Origin: Lamellibrachia satsuma
Taxonomy: Eukaryota; Annelida; Polychaeta; Sabellida; Siboglinidae
Assembly: GCA_033239005.1 (NCBI GenBank)
Contig: BSQZ01000034.1
Span: forward strand, 5,531,001 to 5,595,000
DNA: 64,000 nt
Direction of reading: 5' to 3'
Position numbers and translations under genes: made by a program
Shown here: in pieces, positions 46,648-59,360 of the stretch
How the letters are laid out: each line of letters begins with the position of its first letter
Numbering within the stretch: the first letter of the stretch is position 1
The notes under the pieces: generated by a model
Databases searched by the model: none
Seen by the model: only the letters and a program-made list of their open reading frames with translations
Told to the model about the DNA's origin: nothing

Positions 46648-49516
46648 GTGCAGGGGGGTTACCTAGAGGTGTCTCAAGCAGAACAAGAGGCCACTAACAC
46701 AGATAAACCAATATCAAATCATCCGAAAAACATCTCTGAAAAAGGTTATAGATGCGTATGTTTAAATGCAAGGAGCATAGTAAATAAGAAAAACGAATTA
46801 AACATTATGGTAGAAGATATTGACCCTCACATAATTGGTATAACTGAATCATGGGCCAACATAGATATAACAGATGCTGAATTAGGACTGACAGGATACG
46901 TAATGTTTAGGAAAGATCGAATAGGAAGAAGGGGCGGGGGAGTTATTTTATATGTTAAAGAGTCTATTCAGGCTTATGAAATAAAACTAGAAAGGGAAGC
47001 AGATTGCGATGAAGCTGTTTGGTGTAAAATTGTTTCAGGAAATTCAAAATTAACTATTGGATTAGTTTAACGAAGTCCAAACATAAACGAAGAGGACAAC
47101 ACAAAACTAAAAAACGCTATAAAGGAAGTTAGTAAAGGGGAATGTATCATAATGGGAGATTTTAACCATGGACACATACAATGGAATTCTCTAGAGAGCA
47201 CAGGGATTGAAGATCAACAATTTCTATGTTTAATCCAGGATAGCTTTCTTACTCAGCACGTACTAGAACCAACCAGGGGAGAAAATGTATTAGATATAGT
47301 TTTGTCATCACAAAAAGAATTAGTGGACAATGTAAAAATATTTGAACCATTGGGTAATAGTGACCATAATCAAATACATTTTGACATCAATGTAAAATCA
47401 GAAAGTAAAAATAAGAAAACATACAAGAGAAACTTCCACAAAGGTACCTACAAAGATATGAGAAAATACACAGCTAGATTGGAATAACATGCTGATGAAT
47501 AAGACTGCAATTGAATGTTGGAATATTCTAAAATATGAAATTGAGAGTATCATTGATAAATTTGTTCCCTTCCGAAAACAAGGAAAACGGTGTAGAAAGA
47601 AACACTTGTCAAAAGAGGCAATTAGAAAAATAATGCTAAAACAAACTATGTGGAGGGTTTATAGGCGTACCAGAAAGGAAGAAGACTATGCAAAATACAA
47701 AGAGGCACTTAATGCAGCTACAACTGAAATCAGACAATCTAAAAGAAGCTATGCGCAAAAACTGGCATGTAACATAAAAACTGACAGCAAGAGTTTTTAT
47801 GCATATGTCAGGAGTAAACAAAACGTACAAGACAAGGTTGGACCTCTAGAAGACAGTGCTGGAAATATAATATCACAGAGGTTTTTAATGGCGGAAGACC
47901 TAAATGGTTACTTCAGTTCAGTGTTTACAAAAGAAGATATTAGTTCATTACCAGTTGCTGATGCTAAATTTCAGGGGGCTAAATCTGACTATTTAGGACC
48001 GTTAGTTGTAACTCCAGAATTGGTAGCTAGGAAAATAAAGGCAATGAAGGATAACAAATCACCGGGAGTGGATGGGATTCCTCCAAAATTACTAATGGAA
48101 ACAGTAGATCAAATCAGTATACCACTTGCAAGAGTATTCAACTTGTCATTAAAAGAGGGAGTTGTTCCGTTTGAATGGAAAGAAGCAAGCATCATACCAT
48201 TATTTAAAAAGGGTTCGAGAAATAAGTCAGAGAATTACAGACCAGTGAGTTTAACGTCAGTGATTTGTAAATTATTAGAAAGGTTAATTAAAGACCATAT
48301 GGTGGACTTCCTCGTTAAGCATAAATTATTAAATTCATCTCAACATGGATTCCTTAAAGCGAGGTCATGCTTAACAAATATGTTATGTTTTTTGGAAGAA
48401 ATCACTAAGTGGATAGACGTGGGATCGCCAGTAGATATTATCTACTTAGATTTTCAGAAAGCTTTTGACAAAGTGCCACATCAAAGATTGCTACTTAAAT
48501 TAAAAGCCCATGGTATCGGGGATAGCATAACTGACTGGATAGAACAATGGCTGACTGACAGAAGACAACGAGTTGTAGTAGATGGCGAAGTTTCAAATTG
48601 GAAATCGGTTTTGAGTGGGGTACCTCAAGGATCAGTATTAGGACCTATATTATTCTTAATTTATAACAATGACTTGGACGAGAGTATAACAAGTAACGTA
48701 CTGAAATTTGCGGACGACACAACACTGTTTAGAAAGGTTAATACTGATGGTGATAAACAACATTTACAAAACGATCTAGACAGATTAGTGAAATGGTCTG
48801 AGAAATGGCAGATGCTGTTCAATTTTGGGAAATGTAAATGCCTACATACAGGACATGGGAACTTGAATGTAAACAATAAAATGGGAGCTACTGTTCTTGG
48901 TACTACTGTAAAAGAAAAGGACTTAGGAGTTACAATAAGCGCTGATATGAAAGTTTCAGAGCAGTGTGGTATTGCAGCTTCAAAGGGTAATCAAATTATT
49001 GGATTGATTAGAAGAAACATAACATACAAGGGAAAAAAGTTAATTATACCTCTTTATAAAGCAATAGTTAGACCTCATTTAGAATACTGTATACAAGCAT
49101 GGAGACCATATCGTAAGAAGGATATAGATACGCTTGAACGCATACAAAGGAGAGCAACTAAAATGATTCCAGAACTTAGAGACCTTAGTTATGAAGAACG
49201 CCTGAAAGAATGTGGTTTAACAACTCTAGAGACAAGGAGGTTAAGAGGAGATCAGATTGAAGTTCTTAAGATATTGAATGGGTATGAAAATATTGATAGA
49301 AATATGTTTTTCTCACTCAAGAAGGATAGCAAAACTAGAGGACATGAGGTAAAATTAGTAAAGGATCAATGTAGATTGGACATCAAGAAGCACTCGTTCT
49401 CACAGAGGACAATAAATTAATGGAACAAACTGTCTACAGATTGTGTAACTGCTAGCAGCGTGAATATGTTTAAAAACAAGGTTGACACATATATCAGGAG
49501 GGCGGGTTATAAGTAG
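46648..49516 (+). pseudogene. CR1-type LINE ORF2: endonuclease and reverse transcriptase
   Basis: The APE-type endonuclease (LNARSI, ITESW, GGGVILYV, MGDFNH, SDHNQIHFD) is followed by the reverse transcriptase (NYRPVSLTSVICKLLERLI, YLDFQKAFDKVPHQRLL, GVPQGSVLGPILFLIY, and FADDT at 48707) and the CR1-type C-terminus (PHLEYCIQAW to RRAGYK). The catalytic FADD is kept. It is disabled by a TAA at 47068-47070 and a frameshift near 47475, where the sister copy at 56.3 kb has a few more bases. A third lesion is a TAA at 49418-49420, where the copy at 12.4 kb has GAA. It is the fullest of four CR1 copies in the window. Such elements reverse-transcribe their own RNA at a nicked target site. Confidence 0.93.
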
Positions 49517-49562
49517 GTGAACATTGTTGGACTCTCGATAAGCCAATGGCTTCCTTGTCCAC

Positions 49563-49614
49563 TTGCCATCTGGGCCTTTGGCTTGGGTGGCAAATCTTGT
49601 TAAATCTTGTTAAA
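49563..49614 (+). other. LINE 3' hairpin and AAATCTTGTT tail
   Basis: The arms TTGCCATC (49563-49570) and GGTGGCAA (49586-49593) form an 8-bp stem with one G-U pair around a 15-base loop. Two AAATCTTGTT units follow directly and end the element. CR1/L2-type LINEs end in short tandem repeats instead of poly(A), and their RT recognises a 3' structure. Confidence 0.8.
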
Positions 49615-49616
49615 TC

Positions 49617-50579
49617 CGGTCACCTCGCTATTCAGGAATACGGCCAGTAACCTAGTGCAAAACGTCGAGATTGCCTGCAGATTACCCCCGCACGTACGGT
49701 CAGTCACAGCCGGGAAGCCAAGATTTGACGGCTGCAACAGCAAGCAGCCGCCGGACGGCCGGCCGGCCGCCGTTCCATCAAAGGCGATCTCAATATGAAG
49801 CCTAACACTGGCGTCAGCGTGTTTACATAGTGATCAATTGACTTCAGAAAACAATGCAAGACACAAGACACCAGTCATTTTAGTTAACACTTTGAAGGCA
49901 AATTCTTAGGCCTAAGTTTAACGGCTGAATAAATTTTATTAAAAAACACGTCGCCGTCGACGGCTCAGTCACCGACACTAACAATAGGACACCGTGTATT
50001 ACTAGATGCCCTATTGTTTGTTTAATCACCTTGTAGCGATGACAAAATGTTGTAACATAAGTGGCATAACGAACCAAATTTAATAATCCTCTGATACATA
50101 GCACGTGTGGTTATATAACATAGGCTCCCCAAAATAAACCGTGGCGCCTCTGGTGGATAACTTGTGTTCGACCCGGAACAGCAAATATTTAACGAATTGT
50201 CATGTCAACAAATAAGGTATCGTGCCAACATTAATACGTATTGATATGTAAAAAAAACAACTAGCAAACATTGGTCGATCAGATGTATGAATAATTTTGC
50301 TGCAATCGAGCAGCCTAAATGCCTTATGCCTACTGTGTTACGCGAAGTTACGCGACGGCTTAGGAAACAACAACATCTGAAATTTCTGTTTGTGTTTGTG
50401 AGTGTGCGTTTATTCAGAGGTTCGACTTTTTTACATCAATAGTACAACCACCACATTACACATGACTTGCTTGCTCAATGAGACATTGCTTCCATGATGC
50501 TTCAGTGCCCACCACTACTGAGGTCAACTCACTATCATGGTCAATTTGACCGTGGATGACCATAATACCGAGATTCCAA
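49617..50579. other. Unannotated DNA
   Basis: A GC-rich stretch with GGCCGGCCGGCC near 49757 is followed by AT-rich DNA. No gene is recognised. Confidence 0.45.
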
Positions 50580-50740
50580 TGTGTGCGTGCGTGCTGCGTG
50601 CGTGCGTGTGCGTGTGTGTGTGTGTGCGTGCGTTATTGCGTGCGAGTGTGTGTGTGTGTGTGTGTGCGTGCGTGTGTGCGTGTGTATGTGAGTGTGCGCG
50701 TGCGTGCGTGCGTGCTGCGTGCGTGCGTGCGTGTGCGTGT

Positions 50741-50818
<78 letters not shown>

Positions 50819-50839
50819 CTGTGTGTGTGTGTGTGTGTC
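50580..50839. repeat. (TG)n / (CGTG)n compound microsatellite
   Basis: Mixed TG, CGTG and GTGAG units ending in a pure TG tract. Open frames on both strands are artefacts. Confidence 0.97.
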
Positions 50840-50879
50840 AATGAAGCAGTTTTCGAGAAAGCAGTTTGGTACCATTTTG

Positions 50880-51790
50880 ATTCATTTATTTTAGTTCAAA
50901 CGCTAAACGAAAATAGCTAGGATCATAATTTGTGTCACCGCGCCTTGTACTGCTGCCCCTACAGTAGCAAACAGAAGTATTTCTACGGCGTCTAACAGGG
51001 CAACATTGTTTGACTCACTCTCGTGCTGTGTAGTGCAGCGGTTCCCAAACCTTCTCACCCCCAAAGCGATATTCGAGACAACCAAGGCAACACAATCTGA
51101 CAGAGACGTGTAATAAACACCATGAAGCGTAAATTGCTCTTCTTGACATTTCGCATTCTGCTTAATTTTCTCCACGGACACCTAATTAGCCACTGCGATG
51201 TAACTACGGCCTGCAATTAACACGAACACAATTAACATGAACAGAATATCGTCAACAACATAGCCACATTATTTATAAAATGTCCCTCTTCTTAGCAGAT
51301 TTCGTAACATTCGACAGTGACAAGTGTATCATGCCTAGACCTATATTCAAAACACATTGCGTGAATCGATATAAAATACATTGACAAATAAGTTTAAACT
51401 GATACATGACGCTAACTATTAACGTTATTTTAAACACAAATCAGCCACCGAATAAGTGTTAATTTCTTCCGTGTGAATATATAAATTTTGAGAAACATAA
51501 ATATATTTCGGATTTCTTACAATTTGAATATGACAATTGTTCAATGTGCTAAAATGTCCCTCGACCGAAAGCGCCATCGTCAAGAATGTCAGACTTGACA
51601 GCATCAAGGTCTGGATGGCATCAAAATCAGCAAATCTAAAGATGGCTACCAGTCACATGAATGGTTAAGTGAGACACGTGTGTAGATAAATTAAAAGAAA
51701 TGATGCACGCACATATAAACAGATAGACATAAATAGTTAACAAGAATTATGTCGTGTTCGCGAACACACCGAACGTCAATTTCGGGGCGA
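50880..51790. other. Unannotated DNA
   Basis: No gene or repeat is recognised before the GTPase pseudogene. Confidence 0.45.
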
Positions 51791-51793
51791 GCC

Positions 51794-51975
51794 ATGCATC
51801 ACTACCGGATGACGGTCATAGGTGCGGCTGCGGTCGGCAAGACATGCTTCGTCTCCCAGTTCCTGCACGGGACGTGTCCTCCGTTGTACAAGCCGACGGC
51901 GGAAGACTTCTACAAGCAATGATTCCGTCAGGAAGACGGCAGCTCGTTCGAACTCGACATGGTCGACACTGCGCT
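51794..51975 (+). pseudogene. Truncated copy of the RASD-like GTPase
   Basis: The frame from the ATG at 51794 reads MTVIGAAAVGKT, FVSQFLHGTCPPLYKPTAED and then meets a TGA at 51920-51922. After the stop, RQEDGSSFELDM continues the homology to residue 78 of the gene at 39933. Homology ends there abruptly, before the DTSG motif is complete. Only the first third of the G domain is present, with no promoter match noted. It is a dead partial duplicate. Confidence 0.9.
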
Positions 51976-53240
51976 AAGTGTTTGCGGAAGAGACATTTCG
52001 TGTAAACGGTTGTCCAGGAATGATTCCTTCCAACGGGAGTGCATGCGACGTGAATGTGGTTGGTCCGTATTTGAACAGTATTCGTTGCAGTCCTTTATGA
52101 ATGTTTCCTCTGTCAATAGCATAGACGGGAACAAATAAATAAATAACCACGATTGAGCTGAAATGGATTGTACGTCGTTCTACGGGATATACTTATGATT
52201 TGATGCAGGTGAAATGTAGTTTTATATGAACAATATACCAATACACATCGTGACACACAGGCATACAACCTTGCAGGTGCCCGCACATATTGACAAACTG
52301 TTATGGATGCAAGCGCTGTGTAGTTTCCAGGCATATGTAACACTATATGTTTACCATATTCGTGTATGTATATATGTATACCGCGACTCATTGTTGTCTA
52401 CACAGGGAACATTTCAGCAACATATCCACAAAGTGAACATATATAAAATATATAAGCAACTCGCCGACAAAGTGAAAATTAATATAATCATGTCTTAGCA
52501 AAATGTCAACATAATATAATGTGCAATTCATAACACCTTGAACCATTTTGGAACTACCACTGACATTAATTGAAATAACTGCAATTCGTTTTGTACTTAT
52601 ATTTTACTAACACGATTATTAAATGCTACTATTGGTAATAAAATATTTGCGAAATAATAAAACAAATATAATCGCAGAAAAAATATACACAACCGCAAAC
52701 ATATACACATACGCAATTGTAGAATCACAATTAAACACAACCGTTCATAAAACAAATGAATTTGTGTTCATCAATCGGTTTAGTTGATAATAATAATAAT
52801 GATATTATATTTTGTAAAACTAACATCTAATAATGTTGTTTTAACGCAAATAAAGTTTATAATTTTTTTCTCATAAAGTTATTATTTAGTTACAGGCAGT
52901 CAGCAGTGCTAACATTGTACATGTTGCTGTCGAAAAGTCCAGTTGTTAGTCGTCTTGTCGTTAATATCATTAGAGAGTGAACTTTAACCTGGTTGTAGTA
53001 ATAACCTTTGTTGTAGTCACATTTATCGTCATAGTCGTCTACTCTACGTAAGTAATGTTGGCCGCTTATCACTACCATTTATGGGGAACGTAATAATTAG
53101 TTACAGTGTACTTAAGGTGTTTCATTAATTATGCGCGCGCTTGCGTGCGTGCGCACGTGCGTGAGTTAATGAATTAATTAAGTAATATATGCGTACTAAA
53201 TCAATAGCCGTACCATGATACATTCGCACATATAGTATAT
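51976..53240. other. Unannotated AT-rich DNA
   Basis: No gene recognised. The overlapping frames at 52113-52498 are short and unrelated to known families. Confidence 0.45.
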
Positions 53241-53244
53241 TATA

Positions 53245-53355
53245 TGTTTCTATCTGATTGTATATGCATTATATATCTGATTGTACATACTGTATACATT
53301 ATCTATCTGATTTTACATACCTTATGCATTATCTATCTGATTATACATACATTAT
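53245..53355. repeat. Short tandem repeat of about 33 bp
   Basis: Four diverged units built on TATCTGATTGTACATACTGT and TATGCATTA-like words. Confidence 0.7.
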
Positions 53356-53516
53356 CTCTCCCGTTGTGAGAATAACGCAGTTAACTCTGTATGACTCAAA
53401 CCATAACATGACACCGAAACAGACAACGTTGTTTGTTTTTTTGCATTGTTAAATTATAAAAATGCATGCATGCATGCAACGCATTACGTATTACAGAAAA
53501 CTATATTTTTGATCGC

Positions 53517-53672
53517 TTAGTTCATTGTGCTCATGAACATGATCTAAACCCTCGACGCAACTATTAGTTCATTGTACTCATGAACATGGTCTAAACCAAC
53601 GACGTAACTGTTAGTTCATTATTAGTTTATCGTACTCATAAACATGGTCTAAACCTACGACGCAACTATTAG
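53517..53672. repeat. Tandem repeat of about 50 bp, three units
   Basis: TTAGTTCATTGTACTCATGA followed by ACATGGTCTAAACC and CGACGCAACTA occurs near 53517, 53566 and 53625. Confidence 0.8.
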
Positions 53673-54223
53673 CCACCAGCCCTCCTTTCTATTTCCATAA
53701 ATTTTCTCTGCAAAATCTTGACCACGTCCAATCATTATCACTAAAGAAATAGTGTGGAAATACCGTAAGCAACTTATCCACATATTCTAGAAACAACTAT
53801 CCAGTATAAGCAGATAAACCTACTGCATTGAATGACTTAAAATGTTCACTAAAGGGAAACAAAAATCTTGGTTTTGGGCATATGCACCTTACAGATCCCT
53901 GAAAGTAACGTACTAAAATTCCCATCACGAAATGAAAGCCTCAGGATGATTCATTCAAGCTGTGGAGACGAGAGCACTATCTCAACTGCCGTGCTGTGCG
54001 GTGGCTAGTCGAACGTGAACATTTTACACTTCAGTCCCAGACGGTCATTCTCCTTCTTGGCGTAACACAGTGTTGAGAATATCGCCTTCGTCTAGGTTGG
54101 ATCGCTATTTTTAAAGCGGCACGATGCTGGCCTTCTCATCATCTCCAGTTATGTTGGCTGTCTGCGTGAGCCAACCTAGGAAGGACGAGAAGGGAGGTTG
54201 AGGTAGAAGCCATCCACGAATTT
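53673..54223. other. Unannotated DNA
   Basis: No gene or repeat recognised. Confidence 0.45.
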
Positions 54224-54562
54224 CTAATTGACGCCGCTCATCTTCTGCCTGCAACCAGATTCAGGCAGACGGAGGGGCTCGAACTCCACAGATTTCAACT
54301 CCGGTGTGGCTCGTTTTTTGTAGTACTTCGACGGAATCATTTTGTAATTGTCAATGCCTGAGGCTGCCTTGACCTTCGCCGGATGCTGAAGTGGAACACT
54401 TCCAGCTTGGAAATGAGATGTCGTCACCGCAATTCCCACCAGTCGCACGGAAAGCGCATGCCCTTTTGCAGTTACAATGTTGACGTCAGCATTGTCGAAG
54501 ACAAATTGCACAAGGCCCTCCACAGAGTCCGGCAGAGGAGAATATTTCCTCCATCTGTGCAT
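54224..54562 (-). pseudogene. Possible dispersed-gene relic with an FxxDN motif
   Basis: The frame reads LVQFVFDNADVNIVTAKGHA and LVGIAVTTS. From memory this recalls the pattern QFVADNxDHNxxTLDG seen in a widespread family of repeated, probably transposon-borne, invertebrate proteins. The upstream part continues in another frame (AESYNEVVKLVNAQMEEIFS), which suggests a frameshift. I cannot name the family and call it a relic only tentatively. Confidence 0.35.
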
Positions 54563-54637
54563 TTACCAGCTTCACCACCTCATTGTAGCTCTCAGCCAAC
54601 ACAAGACTGATGAGTCAGTCAGCTCCCCGACCCGTAC

Positions 54638-56553
54638 TAACAAGATTTAACAAGATTGCCATCCCAAAGTTCCAGATGACAAGTGGACAATGAAGCCATT
54701 TGCTTATCGAGAGTCCAAATAAATTTTTCATCTATGTGTAGCGCGCCCTTATCAAATATATGTCAATTCTATTTTTAAACATATTCACACTGCTAGCATT
54801 AACACAATCATTTGGCAGTTTGTTCCATTCATTTATCAAACTATGTGAGAAGGAGTACTTTCTCATGTCCAACCTACACTGCTCCTTAACTAATGCTGCT
54901 TTGTGTCCTCTGGTTGCACTTTAAGTTTGAAGAACATATTCCTATCAACATCCTCATAACCGTTTACTATGTTAAACCCTTCTATTTGGTCTCCTCTTAG
55001 TCTCCTGGTCTCTAGTGTTGTCAAACCACATTTTAATAAACGACTTGCTTGAATAAAATATTCCAAATGTGGTCTAACTATTGCTTTGTACAGGGGTACA
55101 ATTAGCTGTTTTGTCCTATACATGATAATTCTCATAATTAGCCCTAGAATTGTTTTTCCTTTTGAAGCAGCAATCCCACATTGCTCTGAAACTTTCATGT
55201 CAGCATTAAATGTTACACCTAAGTCATTTTCTTGTGTGGTTCTATCTAGTACAGCATCCCCCATTTTATATTCTTCGTCCATGTTTAATAACATTTGCCA
55301 TTTCTCTGACCATTTAACTAATTTATCTAGATCATCCTGTAAACTTTGCTTATCTGAATCATTTGTAACCTTTCTGAATACTTTTGTGTCATCTGCAAAT
55401 TTGAGTACTTCTTCTAAATAATTTGTATATATTAAAAACAGTATAGGGCCTAATACTGATCCCTGTGGTACCCCACTCAAAACAGATTTCGAGTTTGAAA
55501 TCTCACCATCTACTAATGCTCTCTGTCTTCTGTGTGTAAGCCACTTTTCTATCAAGTTGATTACATAATTACCTATACCATGGGCTCTTAGTTTAAGTAA
55601 CAATCTTTGGTATGGCACTTTATCGAAAGCTTTCTGAAAATCTAAATAGACAACATCCACTGGTGACCCGTCATCTACCCACTTTGTAATTTCTTCAAAA
55701 ACAAAACATAACAGATTGGTTGGACATGACCTTGCTTTTAGGAACACATGTTGAGATGTATTTATTAATTTTTGTTTTACAAGGAATTCTACCGTGTGGT
55801 CTCTAATTAATGTTTCGAGTAATTTACATACAACTGATGTTAAACTCACTGGTCTGTAATGTTCTGGCTTGTTCGTCGATCCCTTCTTAAATAGTGGCGT
55901 AATGTTTACTTCTTTCCATTCTGAAGGAAATATTCCTTCTTCTAGTTACAAGTTAAAAAATTTGGCAAGTGGTGTACTAATTTGCTAAACAATTTCCTTA
56001 AGCAGTTTTGGTGGTATCCCATTAACTCCACGTGATTTATTATCTTTCATCTTCTTAATTTTGTTTGCTATCATTACAGGAGTTACAAATAACTGCCCTA
56101 AATGTTCTAATTTATTGCCCTCAAATTTAGTAAATGGAATAGGAAGTGAGCTGATATCTTCTGTGGTAAAACACTTGACAAGTGTTTCTTTCTAGACCGT
56201 TTTCATTGTTTTTAAGGGGACAAATTTATCGATGATTATCTCAATTTCATATTTGAGAATATTCGAACATTCAGTTGCGGTCTAATTCATCAGCATGTTA
56301 TTCCAATCTAACTTTGCTACGTATTTTCTCATATCTTTATAGTTACTTTTGTGGAAGTTTCTCCTATACGTTTTTTATTTTTACTTTCTGATTTTACACT
56401 GATGTCAAAATGTATTTGATTGTGGTCACTTTTACTCAATGGTTCATGTATTTTTACATTGTCCACTAATTCTTTTGCGATGATAAAACTATATCTAATA
56501 CATTTTCACACCTGGTTGGTTCTAGCACGTGCTGAGTAAGGAAGCTCTCAACC
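54638..56553 (-). mobile_element. Diverged CR1-type LINE copy, antisense
   Basis: The minus strand encodes most of ORF2, from the end of the endonuclease (near 56540, matching about 47240 of the fuller copy) through the RT. It contains YLDFQKAFDKVPYQRLL, GVPQGSVLGPILFLIY and KFADDTKVF. It ends in the 3' hairpin (54657-54664 and 54675-54682) and the AAATCTTGTT-type tail. Several frameshifts and small deletions are visible. It is clearly older than the other copies and retains the sequence KYVAKLDWNNML where the fuller copy is frameshifted. Confidence 0.92.
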
Positions 56554-57464
56554 AAGTATAACAACAACGTGGCTGACTGTTTTACTCCACTCTAACCTTT
56601 CTCTTCTGTTTGGCACCTGAATGTGCTATTGGTGTTAATTAGATAGAGCATGGTGGATAACCCTGCCCTAGACACCACCATCTTCCCTCTAGCATAAGTT
56701 GTCCAAAAGCTACACAGTTAATCAACGAGTTGCCGCCATCTTGGACACCATGGTGAGTTAGCTCAAGATGGATTCAAGGGGATTTTTATTACGCTACTCT
56801 TCGACAACCTGTATGAGTTACTGAAACATAAACATTTGCAACTACAATGAATTATACCACTCCAATAGGAAAACTTTGTTGAACACACATCATCTTGATT
56901 CCATGTGCTGCGCCAAACTGTTGGATAAACGTAAGTCACGAGTGTCATAGTTAAAATTCCTTTCCTTCCACCTATTCCTATATTTGCTTGCACCTATTCC
57001 TATATTTGCTTGCACCTATTCCTATATTTGCTTGCACCTATTCCTATATTTGCCAATAGCATACGGCAATGTTGTTTACGTCCAAACTCAACTTGTGTAA
57101 CATAGATTGGCCGTTGATTACTAAACTATTCCACTTTCTGTCAAAACAGAACGTTTGTTTGAGACTTTGCGTTGGTTTTGTGTCTGCCAACCTCAACTAA
57201 TACGTCACGAGTAGTCTAGGTTACCCCGATTTCATAGAATTGCCCATGCCCTTATCTGTCGAGTTGGTTAACATGCCAGTCCTCAATTAACAGGAGAAAT
57301 AACCGGAATCTCACACTTTTAGAACACATTCTGAGAAAACCACTGGTATCATACTCTTCGCTTTATTTGCACGTGGTAGTTTTTATTATATCTTTTATGT
57401 GCCGATAACCAAAATCATGACCTTTGCTTCGCCTTAAATCATGCGCACAGCATAAATTAGTGTA
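56554..57464. other. Unannotated DNA with a 22-bp repeat
   Basis: Four copies of CACCTATTCCTATATTTGCT (22-bp period) lie at about 56970-57054. No gene is recognised. Confidence 0.55.
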
Positions 57465-57815
57465 GAATCTCGATAATGACACTAATTGGCTCCTGGCGCT
57501 TCACGGCAACACGTACTTAAATGGCATTTGTTGAGTCGCACGTGCTTTCGACAAAGCAAAACAAATTTTAAATGTATACTTTGCAGTGGAAGATAAGTAG
57601 ATTGCCTGTATCCAGAACATATGGTTGGAATACTAATGATGATCAGAGGAGGGCAGCACGCTCCAGCCTCAACACTTACGTGTTACATGCTTACAAGTTA
57701 CCATTGTGTTAAGCTCTGTCCACGCGGTAACCGACAAACCATGTTTTCGGAGCCAGACTCTCGACGAGTTCACGACAGCGACCGAGAGTCGGATAAGCGG
57801 GACTAACGTTGATAA
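57465..57815. repeat. Dispersed repeat family, copy 2
   Basis: Shares CTCGATAATGACACTAATTG, TGGCGCTTCACGG and CGAGAGTCGGATAAG with 38915-39080. It has extra sequence between these words. Confidence 0.55.
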
Positions 57816-58285
57816 GATAACTTTGATAACTATGCATTTTGAAAGCTTTGAAGGGTTCCACCACCCAGAAACAATAACTAGCATTTGAACTGCCCACGGG
57901 TTTATATTTCTAGTTGCTGGTTAGAAGCGTATGCACGCATCACGGAAGCCAAAAGAGAAGCCAAAGCAAGGGCGATTTGGGAGAAAACTGATGGGAACGT
58001 CTTCCTTGATGATTTTCCCGCAAACAGCAAATCAGTATAATATATTTGACCCAAGGAAATACGAATAGACATTACTTTCTCATTGTGTGACATATCTTAT
58101 ACGTCGGATTTTGGTAACAATGACACGACAATATTTAGCATTAGTATAGCTATCGGTTACGTATTGGTTAGTTATAGCTGTTTTACATAATAGTTTGGTT
58201 ATAACAGCTTTACTCGTTAAAATGCGACCTTTACATAGGCTAGGCAGTGCGATGATTTCGGTGAGATTGTTTTGTTGACATTCGC
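57816..58285. other. Unannotated DNA
   Basis: No gene recognised; short frames at 57902-58298 on the minus strand are unsupported. Confidence 0.4.
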
Positions 58286-58380
58286 CAGGTGGCGCCACGC
58301 GGGTGCGTTCTACGCCTGAATCTAGGAAGCAGAAACAGCAACGCTATTCAAACCAGGAGGGGACGGATCACTGTTTTTTC

Positions 58381-58405
58381 ACTTCCGGGTCCGTCGCATG
58401 CGCAC
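58381..58405. promoter_or_regulatory. Candidate ETS/NRF1-type promoter motifs
   Basis: ACTTCCGGG (ETS-like) at 58381 and GCATGCGCAC (NRF1-like, nearly palindromic) at 58396 lie close together in a locally CpG-containing stretch. This pairing is common at housekeeping promoters in animals. No first exon could be identified on either strand. Confidence 0.3.
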
Positions 58406-59360
58406 ATAGTGCCAGTGATTGTGAGACGGAAAGCCTTTTGACAATTGTTTGCTATCTTTAAAATTACGGCATATGGTCATATGCTGTGGTTATTTAAAAA
58501 AGTCTGGTAACTGGCAGTCACCTTATGCGTGTACCAGTGTTTAGGATTCCTTGCGCATGAACACATGTGTCGGTGTTTTGGACACAATTTGCTGGGGGAG
58601 CATATCGTATGTTGATTCTCTGGGGAAAAAATGACATGCCCTGGAGGGGACACTTAACATATTGTCGGTATACGCGTCTGTAATAACAGATTAGCGTATT
58701 GAAATATACATATTATATATTTTCTGTGGTTGGGAGTCACATTCCACAAGTTAGAGCAAATTAACCATTTTCACGTTGATGGAGCACAACCAAATATATA
58801 CCTTTTGAAGTGCAGATGTATGCATGCATTACGTATATGTAATGATGAACATATCGTCTTCAGAGCGCAGGATTGGGAAATACAACTGCAACGCCCACTG
58901 ACTAGCATACATGATACGATAATCATCATCCCTTACACCGTAGCGGTTATGCTTCCATAGCCAAACGTAAGGCATGTTTAATCGAGGAAGCTGCATGTTG
59001 TGGCGAACAGTTGTCTTTGTGTAGCCCAAGTGTTACGTTTACGTTTGCCTGTTGAGCTTGGCTGGTGCGATGCCAGAAAGGGAATTTATATAAAACCTAT
59101 AAATTTGCTTTTGAAAAGTTATTGTGTTTTTAAAAGGGGGTTTATGGTGGACAATGCCAGTCTGCCTCTCCCCCGTTCCAGTGCCAGTCTGCCTCTCCCC
59201 CGTTCCAATGTTCAACCAGGCCAATCAATGTAGTTTTTTGCAAGAATGACCAGTTGTTATAATGGCAATTTGCAAGAGTGGTCAGTCTTTTTAATGGCAA
59301 CATGGAAAAGAAGCAATGTATGTCACGACAAATATGGGATAAATATATAGCATATTTATT
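58406..59360. other. Unannotated DNA
   Basis: No gene recognised. A 25-bp direct duplication (CCAGTCTGCCTCTCCCCCGT) occurs at about 59157 and 59182. Confidence 0.5.

Noticed and set aside
50524..50894. His-Thr and Val-Cys frames around 50.6 kb
   Set aside because: Translations of the (TG)n compound microsatellite.
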